Shown here: positions 8,597 through 17,137 of the stretch, in pieces
How the letters are laid out: each line of letters begins with the position of its first letter
Numbering within the stretch: position 1 is the stretch's first letter
Origin: Archangium_A sp035910535
GTDB lineage: Bacteria > Myxococcota > Myxococcia > Myxococcales > Myxococcaceae
Reading direction: 5' to 3'
Assembly (NCBI GenBank): GCA_035910535.1
Contig: JAMHXF010000121.1
Coordinates: 17,774-81,773, forward strand
DNA length: 64,000 bases
Position numbers and translations under genes: made by a program
The notes under the pieces: generated by a model
Databases searched by the model: none
What the model saw: only the letters and a program-made list of their open reading frames with translations
Told to the model about the DNA's origin: nothing

Positions 8597-9986
8597 CGGT
8601 GAACAGACAGCGCGTGATGGGGATGGCGATGTCTTGCAGCACGTAGAGGTAATACTGCTGGCCGCTCATCAACGGCTCCGGCGCGCCCGTGGAGGGCACG
8701 CGCTGCGCCACACCTTCGGGCACCACGCCGTACTTCAACGAGTTCTGCTCGATGGGCGTGCCGTTGAGCCACGGCACGTCGATGCGCCACTTCGTCCCCA
8801 TGGGCACGTCGAGGTTCGGCGGCACGCCCGGCGACGTCGAGTTCATGTCCATCACGTAGACGTAGCGCGCCTTGCCGCCGACCCAGGTGACGGTGCCGTC
8901 GGCCGCGACGCCTTCGCCGGCTTCACACGCCGCCGGCACGTAGAAGCGCTGCACGTCGAGCGGCCCGGCTCCGTAGGTCTGGCCTGCGAAGTCGGCGCGC
9001 GTGGCGCCGCGGTGCGCGAGCTCGTTCTCGAAGAAGCGGCGCATGCGCGCGTCGTCGGTGGTCACGAAGATGCCGTGGCCCGGGTTCTCGGGCGTGGCGC
9101 GCGTGAAGCCGTTGTTCTGCTCCGGCGGGTACGCGCCGAAGCCGACGGTGTCTATCCACCCGGCGCCCATCGCGAGGCCGCGCGGGAAGAAGCTGTTGAC
9201 GAAGTTCGGGCCCGACTCGAGGAACCAGTTCGACGAGCCCTGCGGCGCCGACGTGCTGTGGCAACACACGCACGCCGTCGCGCGCACCTGCGAGCGCACC
9301 CACTCGACCTCGGCGGCGTAGGTCGCGTCTTGCATGCGCGGGTCGTCGGCTTCGGAGTCGGCTGCCGGCGGCGCGCCGTAATAGGGGCGCTGCGTGCGCA
9401 CCATGTTGCAGTCGCCGTACTTCTCGAAGTCGCGCCCGGCTTCGGTCGCGCCGGAAATCATCGACCACGTGCACACCTGCCCGCCGTCACTCTGGCCCGG
9501 CGCTTCACCTTCGAGCGGCTCGCGGCACACGTACGAAGGCTGCTGAAACGTCGGTAACCCACGGCCACCGTCAGACGGCGCGAGGCCACCGCAGAGCGGC
9601 GCAGCCTGAAAGCTGCCGCCTCCGAAGAACTCGCAGCCACGCTTCATGCGAGGGCACTGCGCGACGTCGGTGCCCGGTAGAACGACGCGCGCGTACTTCG
9701 ACTTCGCTTCGTCGACGATGAAGATGCACTCGCCGTACTGCGCGTCTTTCGCGATGCCGCAGACCACACCGGGCACGAACTTCGCGCCGTTGCTGACGCA
9801 GTCGTCGCTGGCCTCTTTTTCCGTCCACGCAGCGCCCAGGTACTCTTTGCACTCGGCGAGCTGGCTGAACTTGTTGGTGTACGAGCAGGTGCCGAGAACT
9901 TCTTCGGGCAGCGCGGGCACGTCGAAGCCGTTGCAGCGGCACCCCGTCACGCTGGCGAGCACACACACGATGAGCAGAGTTCGCAC
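8589..9986 (-). CDS. Lipoprotein with one c-type heme motif
   Basis: 465 residues. Signal peptide with lipobox (VTGCRCNG). The chain is cysteine-rich (about 16 Cys). Near residue 240 the segment ATACVCCHSTSAP contains CxxCH, the covalent heme c attachment motif, in a context (CCHS) common in periplasmic multidomain cytochromes. A methionine for the sixth heme ligand could be any of several downstream. It is the last gene of a leftward run that begins with tonB. A periplasmic or outer-membrane electron-transfer or sensor role is likely but unproven; most of the protein has no recognised fold. Confidence 0.75.
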   Translation of the reverse strand: MRTLLIVCVLASVTGCRCNGFDVPALPEEVLGTCSYTNKFSQLAECKEYLGAAWTEKEASDDCVSNGAKFVPGVVCGIAKDAQYGECIFIVDEAKSKYARVVLPGTDVAQCPRMKRGCEFFGGGSFQAAPLCGGLAPSDGGRGLPTFQQPSYVCREPLEGEAPGQSDGGQVCTWSMISGATEAGRDFEKYGDCNMVRTQRPYYGAPPAADSEADDPRMQDATYAAEVEWVRSQVRATACVCCHSTSAPQGSSNWFLESGPNFVNSFFPRGLAMGAGWIDTVGFGAYPPEQNNGFTRATPENPGHGIFVTTDDARMRRFFENELAHRGATRADFAGQTYGAGPLDVQRFYVPAACEAGEGVAADGTVTWVGGKARYVYVMDMNSTSPGVPPNLDVPMGTKWRIDVPWLNGTPIEQNSLKYGVVPEGVAQRVPSTGAPEPLMSGQQYYLYVLQDIAIPITRCLFTAP

Positions 9987-10018
9987 AGCGCCAAAGTAGC
10001 GGCGTCAGGGCCCCATGT

Positions 10019-10624
10019 CTAATGTTTGTTCAACGTTTCCTGTGGAGACTTCACCGCCACGAACCGGCGCATGGTGCCGTCGCCACGTCGCTCGTCGTCG
10101 AGAATCGTGAAGCCGTGCTTCTGCACCGCCTCTTCCGTGCGGCGATTGGGGTGACAGCCGCCGGCGACCACAGTCCACGCGGGCTGAAGGAGGTCTTGCG
10201 CGGCGCCGAACCAACCTTCACCGCGAACGTGTTCGAGCATGCGCAGCTGACCTTCATCGCTCAGCACGCGGCGCACTTCACGCAGGCCCTGTTCAGCGTC
10301 GGGCACGCTGCAGAACACGAGGCTCGAGACCACGGTGTCGAACGCGCCGGCACGAAACGGCAGGGCCTCGGCGCTCGCGCGCACCAACAACGCCCCCGGA
10401 GCCCGCTGCTTCGCGACGGCGAGCGCCTCGGCGTCGGGCTCGATGGCGACCAGCGTCACCTGCGCGTCGTAGCGCGGCAGATTTCGCCCGGTGCCGCAGC
10501 CGACCTCCAGGGTGACGCCCTTCGCGCCGCGCGCGAGCCAGTCACGCCAACGCCCCAACCCCGTGCGGTCGAGCACGAAGAACATCGCGTCATAGAGCCA
10601 GGGAAGCTGTTCGAGGCCGCGCAT
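10019..10624 (-). CDS. Class I SAM-dependent methyltransferase
   Basis: 201 residues. Motif I is LEVGCGTGRNLPRY (about 39-52), followed by the acidic strand end IEPD (about 61) and the motif IV/post-IV region DTVVSSLVFCSVPD, the pattern of the methyltransferase 11/25 superfamily (UbiE- or METTL7-like). It transfers a methyl group from SAM to an unknown small molecule or lipid. N-terminal residues include hydrophobic-aromatic WLYDAMFFVLD, which could touch membrane. It lies 10 bases after the second exbD gene, so it is probably transcribed with the tonB-exbBD operon. Confidence 0.85.
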   Translation of the reverse strand: MRGLEQLPWLYDAMFFVLDRTGLGRWRDWLARGAKGVTLEVGCGTGRNLPRYDAQVTLVAIEPDAEALAVAKQRAPGALLVRASAEALPFRAGAFDTVVSSLVFCSVPDAEQGLREVRRVLSDEGQLRMLEHVRGEGWFGAAQDLLQPAWTVVAGGCHPNRRTEEAVQKHGFTILDDERRGDGTMRRFVAVKSPQETLNKH

Positions 10625-10634
10625 GCGGCGTCAT

Positions 10635-11093
10635 CTACCGACTTCCAGCCGCCGCGCCCGTCGCATCTGCAGCTACCCCGTCGGCCAGCACCGCGAGCGT
10701 GTCGACGCCGCCGCCACGAACCAGGTCCATCACCTCGAGCGCCACGCCGTAGTCCATCGTCGAGTCGGCATCGAAGAACACGACCTTGTCGGCTCGCGCG
10801 TTCAACATGCGCACCAACCTCGACGCCAACTGCGCGCGCGCGATGACCTCGCCGTTCACCTTCGTCACGCCGTCGCGCTCGACCGTCAAGACCAATGGAG
10901 GCACCGCATCAGCCGGCGGCGGGGGCGAGTTCTCTTCGGCTTTCGGCGGAACGTTGAGCCAGACCTGCTTGGTGAGCAGCGGCGTCACCACCATGAAAAT
11001 AATCAACAACACGAGCACCACGTCGACCAGCGGCGTGATGTTCATCTGCGGGCGAACGCGCTTCTTGCCGCCCTGCTCGAGGTCGACAGCCAT
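10635..11093 (-). CDS. exbD: ExbD/TolR-family proton-channel subunit (second copy)
   Basis: 152 residues. A cytosolic basic stretch is followed by one membrane helix containing the family signature MNITPLVDVVLVLLIIFMV with the key Asp of the proton pathway, then a periplasmic domain (about 60-152). With ExbB it converts proton-motive force into TonB movement. It lies 3 bases after another exbD; ExbD proteins act as dimers, so the two could form a heterodimer or serve different partners. The Ala/Gly-rich last 15 residues are an oddity. Confidence 0.92.
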   Translation of the reverse strand: MAVDLEQGGKKRVRPQMNITPLVDVVLVLLIIFMVVTPLLTKQVWLNVPPKAEENSPPPPADAVPPLVLTVERDGVTKVNGEVIARAQLASRLVRMLNARADKVVFFDADSTMDYGVALEVMDLVRGGGVDTLAVLADGVAADATGAAAGSR

Positions 11094-11096
11094 GAC

Positions 11097-11504
11097 TCAC
11101 CCCTGCCGATTCGCGCGGTCGATGACCTGCAACGACGCGCCTGGAAAACCGAGCTCCTGACATCGCTTGAACATCGCGCGCACCTTCCCGTACGCGAGCC
11201 CCGCGTCGGCCTTGAGCACCACGCGCGCCTCAGGCTTCGTCTCGCGCAGCGCCTTCAACTTCTCGAGCAGCACCGCCTCGGCGAGCTCTTCTTTTTCGAA
11301 GAACAACCTGCCGTCTTTCGTGAGCGTGACCGTCGTGGGCTCGAGCGCGCCGTTGCCCTTGTCGGGGTTGCTGATGGCCGGGAGCGTGACGGAGGCACCG
11401 GCCTCCATCTGCGGCGCGACCACCATGAAGATGATGAGCAGCACCAGCACCACGTCGACCAGCGGCGTGATGTTGATGTCTGGCTTCAGGCGTTCACGCG
11501 CCAT
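11097..11504 (-). CDS. exbD: ExbD/TolR-family proton-channel subunit (first copy)
   Basis: 135 residues. Membrane helix with DINITPLVDVVLVLLIIFMV near the N terminus, then a periplasmic domain that fits the ExbD fold. The ATG at 11504 overlaps the end of exbB by 11 bases and places the signature about 10 residues in, as usual; a longer reading would add an unlikely Arg/Ser-rich leader. The two ExbD copies share the membrane helix but differ strongly in the periplasmic part. Confidence 0.92.
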   Translation of the reverse strand: MARERLKPDINITPLVDVVLVLLIIFMVVAPQMEAGASVTLPAISNPDKGNGALEPTTVTLTKDGRLFFEKEELAEAVLLEKLKALRETKPEARVVLKADAGLAYGKVRAMFKRCQELGFPGASLQVIDRANRQG

Positions 11505-12171
11505 GGGCCTTGCCGTGACGCGCCTCGAGGAAGTCGATGAACTCGCCGCGCGCCTGCTCGAGCGCGAGCAGAATCGTGTCGGCCTGCGCGGAGAGCCAGT
11601 TGTACGCAAGCACTGCGGGAATCGCGACCACGAGCCCGAGCGCCGTCTCGTAGAGCGCCTCAGAAATGCCGAGCGACACGCTGCCGAGGCCGCCCGAGCC
11701 CTCCTTCGCGATGCCCTGGAACGCCGTGATGATGCCGAACACCGTGCCCAGCAGCCCGACGAACGGCGCGATGGAGCCGACCGAGGCGATGACGTTCATG
11801 CCGCGACGCACGTCGGCCGCGAGCGCTTCAGTCTTGCGGTGGAGCTCACGACGCGTGGCTTCGACTGGCGAGAGCGACGACGGCTTGTCTTTCGCCGCGA
11901 GGTACGTCTTTGCGCCGGCGCCGAGCAGCTTCGCGAGGTGGCCGTTGTTGGCTTCGGCTCTCTTCACCAGGGCCTCGGCGTCATCGGCCTCGAGCAGCGC
12001 GCGCGCTTCGATGGCGAACGCGCGCGAGGCCCGGCGGCTGCGCGCGTACGCGATGAGGCGCTCGAAGAAGATGGCGAGCGACGCGAGCGCCATGAGCACC
12101 AACGTGGAGGCGACGCCGATGGCCGCAGGGCCCATGTGATTGAGAATCTGCGTGATGGAGTTCATGTTCAT
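11494..12171 (-). CDS. exbB: ExbB/TolQ-family proton-channel subunit
   Basis: 225 residues. Three membrane helices (about 15-37, 115-140, 160-182), a cytosolic helical loop, and the family run GSIAPFVGLLGTVFGIITAF followed by ALYETALGLVVAIPAVLAYN. It forms the pentameric proton channel around ExbD. Its ATG overlaps the tonB stop by four bases (ATGA) and its own end overlaps the first exbD, giving tight coupling of tonB, exbB and exbD. Confidence 0.93.
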   Translation of the reverse strand: MNMNSITQILNHMGPAAIGVASTLVLMALASLAIFFERLIAYARSRRASRAFAIEARALLEADDAEALVKRAEANNGHLAKLLGAGAKTYLAAKDKPSSLSPVEATRRELHRKTEALAADVRRGMNVIASVGSIAPFVGLLGTVFGIITAFQGIAKEGSGGLGSVSLGISEALYETALGLVVAIPAVLAYNWLSAQADTILLALEQARGEFIDFLEARHGKAHGA

Positions 12172-12944
12172 TCCCTCAATGAGAAGGTGATGTTGACGAT
12201 TTTGAAGACCGCGAGCGGCTCTCCATCCATCGACGCGGGCTCGTACTTCCAGGTCTTCACGACCGAGAGCGCAGCGGTGACGAACGGCTCTTCGCCCTTG
12301 AGCACCTGAACGCGACCGACGTGGCCATCGCGCTCGACGACGATTTTCAAGACCACGCGCGCTTCTTGACCTGTGGTGCGCGCAGCCTCGGGGTACTCGG
12401 GTTGCGCGTTGTCTTCCGACGGCTCGGGTGGCTCTGCGTCTTCGGGCAGATTCACCGGCCCGCTGCTGCCGGCCTTCGCGATGACCGGCGCGGGTGAGTC
12501 GTCTTCGTCGACGGCGGCGCCGACAGCGCTGCCTGAACCGTCACCCGCGCCACCGACCGCAGTCTCAATGGCGGCGACGGCGACGCTGGCTTCAGGCGCG
12601 GCCTGCTTCGGCACCTCTTTCGGCGCCACCATGGGAGCCGCCGCCGCGACCGCCACCGGCGCGGGCGGCGCTTGCTCGACGACGACTGCCGGCTTCGGCG
12701 CAGGTGGCGGCCTGGGGCGCGCGACCGGCGGCGGCGGCTCAACCTTCACCGGCTCCGGCGGCGGAGGCGGCGGGCGAAAGCTGACGTCGACCTGCTTCTC
12801 GCGCGTGACGACCTGCGGGCGCGAGGCGATGAAACCGACGACCGCGCCCAGGCCCGCCAGCGTGACGGCCGCGGCGACCAGCGCCACGACGAAGCGCCTC
12901 CGCGTCGCGGCCACGTCGGGCTGAAGCTCGAAGGCGTCGAACAC
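12168..12944 (-). CDS. tonB: Energy transducer TonB
   Basis: 258 residues, GTG start. A cytosolic tail and one membrane helix (about 18-45, VVALVAAAVTLAGLGAVVGF) precede a Pro-rich spacer (about 57-90), an Ala/Val-rich region, and a C-terminal TonB domain (about 175-258: PEYPEAARTTGQEARVVLKI, WKYEPASMDGEPL). It carries energy from ExbBD to outer-membrane receptors such as the two in this window. It is first in the operon tonB-exbB-exbD-exbD. TACATG ends 7 bases before the GTG with no Shine-Dalgarno, so its message may be leaderless. Confidence 0.92.
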   Translation of the reverse strand: MFDAFELQPDVAATRRRFVVALVAAAVTLAGLGAVVGFIASRPQVVTREKQVDVSFRPPPPPPEPVKVEPPPPVARPRPPPAPKPAVVVEQAPPAPVAVAAAAPMVAPKEVPKQAAPEASVAVAAIETAVGGAGDGSGSAVGAAVDEDDSPAPVIAKAGSSGPVNLPEDAEPPEPSEDNAQPEYPEAARTTGQEARVVLKIVVERDGHVGRVQVLKGEEPFVTAALSVVKTWKYEPASMDGEPLAVFKIVNITFSLRE

Positions 12945-13023
12945 GCGACGGCATGTAGAGAAGCGCGTCGTCGTGGAGGTGGCGCTCTCGTCTCGGCTCC
13001 GTCACGAGTGTGCGGCGTTCACG

Positions 13024-13398
13024 TCACACCGGCGCCGCCTTCCACCGGCCCCACGCGACGAACATCGACAGCGCGAACATGAGCGCGTTGAACGGCGTCG
13101 CCGCGCCTTCACCGCGCGAGAGATGAAACGCGATGGCGCTCAACATCAACACCGCGCAGCCCAGCGCCGCCCACACCGCCACCTTCGGCTTGATGCGCAG
13201 CACCGACGGCAGCAGCACGCCGACGCCGCCGAGAAAATCGACGAGCGCGATGAAGATGACGAACGCGGGTGACGACTCGCCCGTCCACGGAATCATCTTC
13301 GACAGCGCCGCAGCAGGCGTCAGCAGCTTCCAGAACGCGGTGCCGATGAACGTCACCGACAACAACACCTGCACGACCCACAGCGCTCGGTTCACCAT
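13024..13398 (-). CDS. DoxX-like small membrane protein
   Basis: 124 residues with four predicted membrane helices (VVQVLLSVTFIGTAFWKL, FVIFIALVDFLGGVGVLLP, VAVWAALGCAVLMLSAIAFH, FNALMFALSMFVAWGRW). The layout and the conserved FWKL and LGG-GVLLP parts fit the DoxX/DoxX-like family. The exact role of this family is not settled; some members work with redox enzymes. The ATG at 13398 is preferred over a longer reading that would overlap the divergent HxlR gene's ribosome-binding site. The pairing with a divergent HxlR regulator is common. Confidence 0.8.
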   Translation of the reverse strand: MVNRALWVVQVLLSVTFIGTAFWKLLTPAAALSKMIPWTGESSPAFVIFIALVDFLGGVGVLLPSVLRIKPKVAVWAALGCAVLMLSAIAFHLSRGEGAATPFNALMFALSMFVAWGRWKAAPV

Positions 13399-13444
13399 GG
13401 CGTCTCGGTTACTGAACAGAACCACCACGCCACAAGGAGGCACC

Positions 13445-13822
13445 TTGAAGTCACCAGGTTACGGAAAGATGACCGGCAACTACGCCGAGGACTGCGCCGC
13501 GCTCCGTGAAGTGCTGAGCCTCATCGGCGACAAATGGTCTGTGCTGGTGGTGGTGAACCTCGGCGAGGGCACGAAGCGCTTCAGTGAATTGAAGCGCAAC
13601 ATCGACGGCATCTCGCAGCGCATGTTGACGATGACCGTGCGTGGGCTCGAGCGCGACGGCCTCGTGAAGCGCACCGTGTTCCCCACGACCCCGCCGCGCG
13701 TCGACTACGCGCTGACGAAGCTCGGCAAGAAGCTGCTGGAGCCCGTGAGCTCCCTGGCCCGCTGGGCGTGGAGGCACCGCCCTGAAATGGAGCGTGCGCG
13801 CGCCGAGTTCGACCATCGCTGA
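13445..13822 (+). CDS. HxlR-family transcriptional regulator
   Basis: 125 residues. Winged helix of the HxlR/MarR-like type: an N-terminal Cys (EDCAALREVLSLIGDKWSVLV), the conserved RFSELKRNIDGISQRMLTMT recognition helix, and the wing (GLVKRTVFPTTPPRVDYALT). The TTG start is chosen because a strong AAGGAGG (13434-13440) lies 4 bases upstream; ATG 13469 would be too far away. The cysteine at about position 14 may sense oxidants or electrophiles as in other HxlR members. Likely controls itself and the divergent DoxX gene. Confidence 0.88.
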   Translation: MKSPGYGKMTGNYAEDCAALREVLSLIGDKWSVLVVVNLGEGTKRFSELKRNIDGISQRMLTMTVRGLERDGLVKRTVFPTTPPRVDYALTKLGKKLLEPVSSLARWAWRHRPEMERARAEFDHR

Positions 13823-13853
13823 CGCTCGCGTCACGTCGTGCCAGAAACCGCGC

Positions 13854-15263
13854 ATGCCCAACTCCGTCATTGAAGATGCGTCCATCCCTCCTGGCGAGCG
13901 GTCGTTTCGTATGGGTTGGTTTCTGTCGCTCAAGCGCACCGACGGCTCGCGGCCCGAGGTGACCGCCGACTACGTCGCGCGCCAGGGCCGCGGCCTGCGC
14001 GTCATCGACATTCGCCCCGAGGCCGAGCTGCCGGGAGAGCTCGGCTACGTGCCCGGCAGCGACTGGGTGCCGTTCGATGAAGCCGGCTCGCTGCACATGC
14101 ACATCAGGCCGTACGAGCCGACGGTGCTGGTGTGCGACGACGGGCGGCGCTCGTCGAACCTCGCGGGCTGGCTCGAGACCGCCGGCCTCAAGATGGTGGC
14201 CGCGATGCGCGGCGGCGTGCGCGCGTGGCGAGACCACGGCCTGCTGCCGCAGCGCTCCCCCGCGTTGCTCAAGCGCATGGGCATGCTGAGCCCGCTGCCC
14301 GACTGGGCCGCAGAGGCGAGCCACAAAGACTTCACGCTCGACGACATCGCCAACCACGTCGGAGACCCGCGCTCGGTGCGGTGGATCAAGGTCGCCGCCT
14401 TCATGCTCAACGGCCGGCTCTCGTGCGTCGACGGGCGCGACCATGTCGGCGTCGTCGGCAGCCCCGGCGGCGACGCAGGCGAATTCGTGCTCGCGCTCGC
14501 CGCCGTGGAGACCGTCATCGGTCGCGCGCTGAGGCAGGAAGAGGTGAAGAAGCTGCTGCGCCGTCGCCTCGACACCTTCGGCCACTTCGCGTTTCACACC
14601 GACACCGCCGCCGGCAATCGCTTGATTGCCGCCATTCGCGCCGACCCGCGCACGAAAGGCGCGGTCGCCGACATCAGCGAGCCGCTCGCGTTTCGTCAGT
14701 TCTTCAACGAGCCGCCGCACGAGATTCGTGACGCGCTCGCGGAGCTGATGGTCAAGCCCGAGCACACCGGCTGCGGTCACCTGCGCCTCGCGATGCAGCA
14801 CTCCGCGAAGTGGGGTGTACGCGACGGGCTCACGCAGGCGGTGCTGGGTGAGGCGCTCAAGCTCCGTTGGAACGGCGTCGAAGAACTTGAATACACGCCG
14901 CTCGCGGGCGCGCACTCCGAAGGCGCGGTGTTGAACATTCGTGTCGCAGGGCACCTCGACGCGTACTCGCGCGTGCCGCTGGTCTCGCCGTCAATCGGCG
15001 GCCACCAGATGTTCATCAACCACCCCGACGTGACGCGCTTCCTGCGCGGCCAGCTCGCGCAGTGGCTCGCGTTGAATCAAGACCTCTTCACCATTCCCAC
15101 CGTGGGCGCGCTCTTCGACGCCATGCAGAAGCTGCACGAGCAGCAGCTCGGCGCGACGCTCGGCGAGCTGGCTGCGGGCCTGCCGGTGTACGACGTGACG
15201 GTGCAGCCCGACGGGAGCTCTGCGGTGAAGCTCGTGGGCAGCGTGCCGACGAAGGCCAGCTGA
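13854..15263 (+). CDS. Protein with N-terminal rhodanese domain
   Basis: 469 residues. About residues 30-125 form a rhodanese domain (VIDIRPEAELPGELGYVPGS, then VLVCDDGRRSSNLAGWLE); the active-site loop CDDGRRS keeps the catalytic Cys in the CxxGxRS pattern, so sulfur transfer or a phosphatase-like reaction is possible. The remaining 340 residues form a separate globular region that I do not recognise (FHTDTAAGNRL, EHTGCGHLRLAMQ, VSPSIGGHQMFINHPD); it has several His/Cys. ATG 13854 is preferred since the longer reading overlaps the HxlR gene. The next gene follows after one base, so the two are a transcription unit. Confidence 0.75.
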   Translation: MPNSVIEDASIPPGERSFRMGWFLSLKRTDGSRPEVTADYVARQGRGLRVIDIRPEAELPGELGYVPGSDWVPFDEAGSLHMHIRPYEPTVLVCDDGRRSSNLAGWLETAGLKMVAAMRGGVRAWRDHGLLPQRSPALLKRMGMLSPLPDWAAEASHKDFTLDDIANHVGDPRSVRWIKVAAFMLNGRLSCVDGRDHVGVVGSPGGDAGEFVLALAAVETVIGRALRQEEVKKLLRRRLDTFGHFAFHTDTAAGNRLIAAIRADPRTKGAVADISEPLAFRQFFNEPPHEIRDALAELMVKPEHTGCGHLRLAMQHSAKWGVRDGLTQAVLGEALKLRWNGVEELEYTPLAGAHSEGAVLNIRVAGHLDAYSRVPLVSPSIGGHQMFINHPDVTRFLRGQLAQWLALNQDLFTIPTVGALFDAMQKLHEQQLGATLGELAAGLPVYDVTVQPDGSSAVKLVGSVPTKAS

Positions 15264-15264
15264 A

Positions 15265-15750
15265 ATGTCGCTGCGCCTGTGGGCCATCAAGCGCTCTGAG
15301 TTGAAGGGCCTCGACCGCGCGGCCCGCATCGCGTTTCTCCGTCGTTGTGCGGTGCGCGTGCAGCCGTGGGTGCCGAGGTCGGCGAAGAAGGAGTTTCGCG
15401 AAGGGCTGGCGCTGTTGACGAAGCCCGACCCGAGGCCGGAGCTCGAAGCGCTCGCCGACGCGCTGCAAGCCCTCGGCACCAAGGCGTGCAATCGCCTCGA
15501 CGGCACGCCCGAGGAGGCGCTCGGCGTGTGCCACAACTACGCGACGCTCACGCTCGCGGAAGGGCTGCGCGTGTCGACGCAGGCCGACATGACGGCCGGC
15601 ATTCTGCTCATCGCCAGGTACGCGGGCTCGATTCCCGCGACGCTCGCGCATGCAGGCCTCGTGAAGGCGCCGAAGGGCCGCGACCCGGTGGAGTTTGCGG
15701 CCACCCAGATGTGGGACGCACTGCGTGAAGACCTCGCGGCCTGTGCGTAG
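15265..15750 (+). CDS. Unrecognised helical protein
   Basis: 161 residues, mostly helical, with no signal peptide. Starts one base after the stop of the rhodanese gene and is surely co-transcribed. The C-terminal half has a hydrophobic helix (TAGILLIARYAGSIPATLAHAGLV) and a conserved-looking ALGVCHNYATLTLAEGLR. It may be a partner of the rhodanese protein. No family assigned. Confidence 0.65.
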   Translation: MSLRLWAIKRSELKGLDRAARIAFLRRCAVRVQPWVPRSAKKEFREGLALLTKPDPRPELEALADALQALGTKACNRLDGTPEEALGVCHNYATLTLAEGLRVSTQADMTAGILLIARYAGSIPATLAHAGLVKAPKGRDPVEFAATQMWDALREDLAACA

Positions 15751-15769
15751 ACGCACAGCTCCTGTGCGT
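15741..15769 (+). promoter_or_regulatory. Three-arm hairpin with two exclusive pairings
   Basis: Arms CTGTGCGT (15741-15748), ACGCACAG (15751-15758) and CTGTGCGT (15762-15769). The middle arm can pair perfectly with either outer arm, over a 2-base or 3-base loop. It lies on the stop codon of the upstream gene. It could be a terminator or attenuator; a T tract is missing. Confidence 0.4.
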
Positions 15770-15848
15770 TTGCGACCAGTCGCCGGGCTGGGGTGAGCCC
15801 GCTACTTCTTCGAGCGTGGCACTCACGCCACCTGACTCAGGAGCGCTC

Positions 15849-16208
15849 ATGATTTCCCGCCCGCACGACTTCCCTGCAGCCTTCGCCGCTGCCTTCAACT
15901 CTGGAGACGTCGACGCGCTCACCGCGCTGTACCGCGACGACGCGCTGTTCCTGCCCGACGGCCAGGCCGAGCTCACCGGCGCGGGAATCCGCGAGGCGCT
16001 GCTCGGCTTTCTCGCGCTCAAGGGCCCCATCGAAATGAAGCTCGTGCGCGTGGTCGAAGGGCCTGACGTCGCGGTCGTCATCGCCGACTGGTCGCTCAAG
16101 ACGCCCGACGGCAACACGTTGACGGGCCGCACGTCTGACGTCGTCACGCGCCTCGCCGACACCTCGTGGCGCTACGCCGTCGACGCGCCGTTCGGCATCA
16201 AGGCCTGA
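15849..16208 (+). CDS. SnoaL/NTF2-like protein (SgcJ/DUF4440 type)
   Basis: 119 residues forming a single cone-shaped NTF2-like domain: FAAAFNSGDVDALTALYRDD, then LFLPDGQAELTGAGIREALL and a mixed sheet ending VTRLADTSWRYAVDAPFG. Such proteins are small-molecule binders or isomerase-like enzymes; no function can be fixed. The ATG at 15849 has AGGAG five bases upstream. An in-frame GTG at 15816 has TACTTC seven bases upstream, so a second, leaderless start adding 11 residues is possible. Confidence 0.85.
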   Translation: MISRPHDFPAAFAAAFNSGDVDALTALYRDDALFLPDGQAELTGAGIREALLGFLALKGPIEMKLVRVVEGPDVAVVIADWSLKTPDGNTLTGRTSDVVTRLADTSWRYAVDAPFGIKA

Positions 16209-16217
16209 GTCAGCGCC

Positions 16218-17126
16218 TCACCGCAGCCAACGTTTTCGAGCCCGGGCCAGCGCGCGCTCGTCGCTGAAGCCGACCTCGAATGAAGTCTGCTTCGAGCTGA
16301 AGCCCTGCGCGTCGAAGCGCGCGACCGCCTCACGCCGCAGCGCATCGACCAGCTCGAAGTGCGACGTGCCTTCCGCCGCCAGTCGTCGCTGCAGCGTGCG
16401 CGCGCTCACCCGCAGACGATGAGCGAGCGTCGCGAGGTCTGGAAAGTCACTCGCCGCCGCGCGGGCCCGGGGCACGAAGGCCGCGAGGCTCGGCAGCTGC
16501 CGCACGGCCTTCTCTGCGTCGCGCGTCAGCACCTGCTGCATCAACTCGCGCGGCACCTGCAGCGGCGCGTCGTCGAGCTCCAGCACGTTGGCCGCCGCGC
16601 CGTAGCGGGGCTCGACGCCGAAGCACGCAGCCAGCGCGCCCAGCTTGCGGTGGCGAAGCTGCACCGACCTCGCGTGCGCGTTCTGCGAGACGAGCAGTTT
16701 CACCGCGCTCATCACCTCGACGAACGCGAGCTCCGAGAGCACCGCGCCCGCCACCGCGCTGCGACCCGGGTGATGAAACCCCACGCGCAACACGCCGTCG
16801 TCGTCGCGCAGCGAGAAGCGCTCACCGTCGCCCCACAACCGCTGGTGCGCGAAGGCCAGCGAGAGCGCCTCACCCAACGTCGCCGCGCCCAACATCACGC
16901 GGCCCGCAGCGTCGTACGTCTCTTCGTCGAAGACCTGCGCGATGCGCTCGCCGAGGCCCACCGCGCCGAGCTGCTTCACGGCGAACTCCATCAACGCGTC
17001 AACGGCAGACACCTCGACGCGCGCGTCACGGTTCTCGAGCAACTCGAGCGACAGCGCCGACACGTCGACGCCGGCGTCGCGCAGCACCGTCACCACCCGC
17101 CGCGTCATGCGCCCCGACACCCGCAT
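16218..17126 (-). CDS. AraC-family transcriptional regulator (OruR/AraC ligand-binding type)
   Basis: 302 residues. The N-terminal 180 residues match the Arabinose_bd layout of OruR-like regulators; the C-terminal about 85 residues carry two helix-turn-helix motifs (LATLAHRLRVSARTLQRRLA and FSSKQTSFEVGFSDERALAR). It binds an unknown effector. The ATG at 17126 is chosen because it starts 12 bases after the stop of the upstream lipoprotein gene; ATG 17108 is also possible. Probably co-transcribed with that lipoprotein. Confidence 0.85.
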   Translation of the reverse strand: MRVSGRMTRRVVTVLRDAGVDVSALSLELLENRDARVEVSAVDALMEFAVKQLGAVGLGERIAQVFDEETYDAAGRVMLGAATLGEALSLAFAHQRLWGDGERFSLRDDDGVLRVGFHHPGRSAVAGAVLSELAFVEVMSAVKLLVSQNAHARSVQLRHRKLGALAACFGVEPRYGAAANVLELDDAPLQVPRELMQQVLTRDAEKAVRQLPSLAAFVPRARAAASDFPDLATLAHRLRVSARTLQRRLAAEGTSHFELVDALRREAVARFDAQGFSSKQTSFEVGFSDERALARARKRWLR

Positions 17127-17137
17127 CGTCTGGGCGA

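Noticed and set aside
14130..14180. Inactive rhodanese
   Set aside because: The loop CDDGRRS keeps the catalytic cysteine, so loss of activity is not supported.
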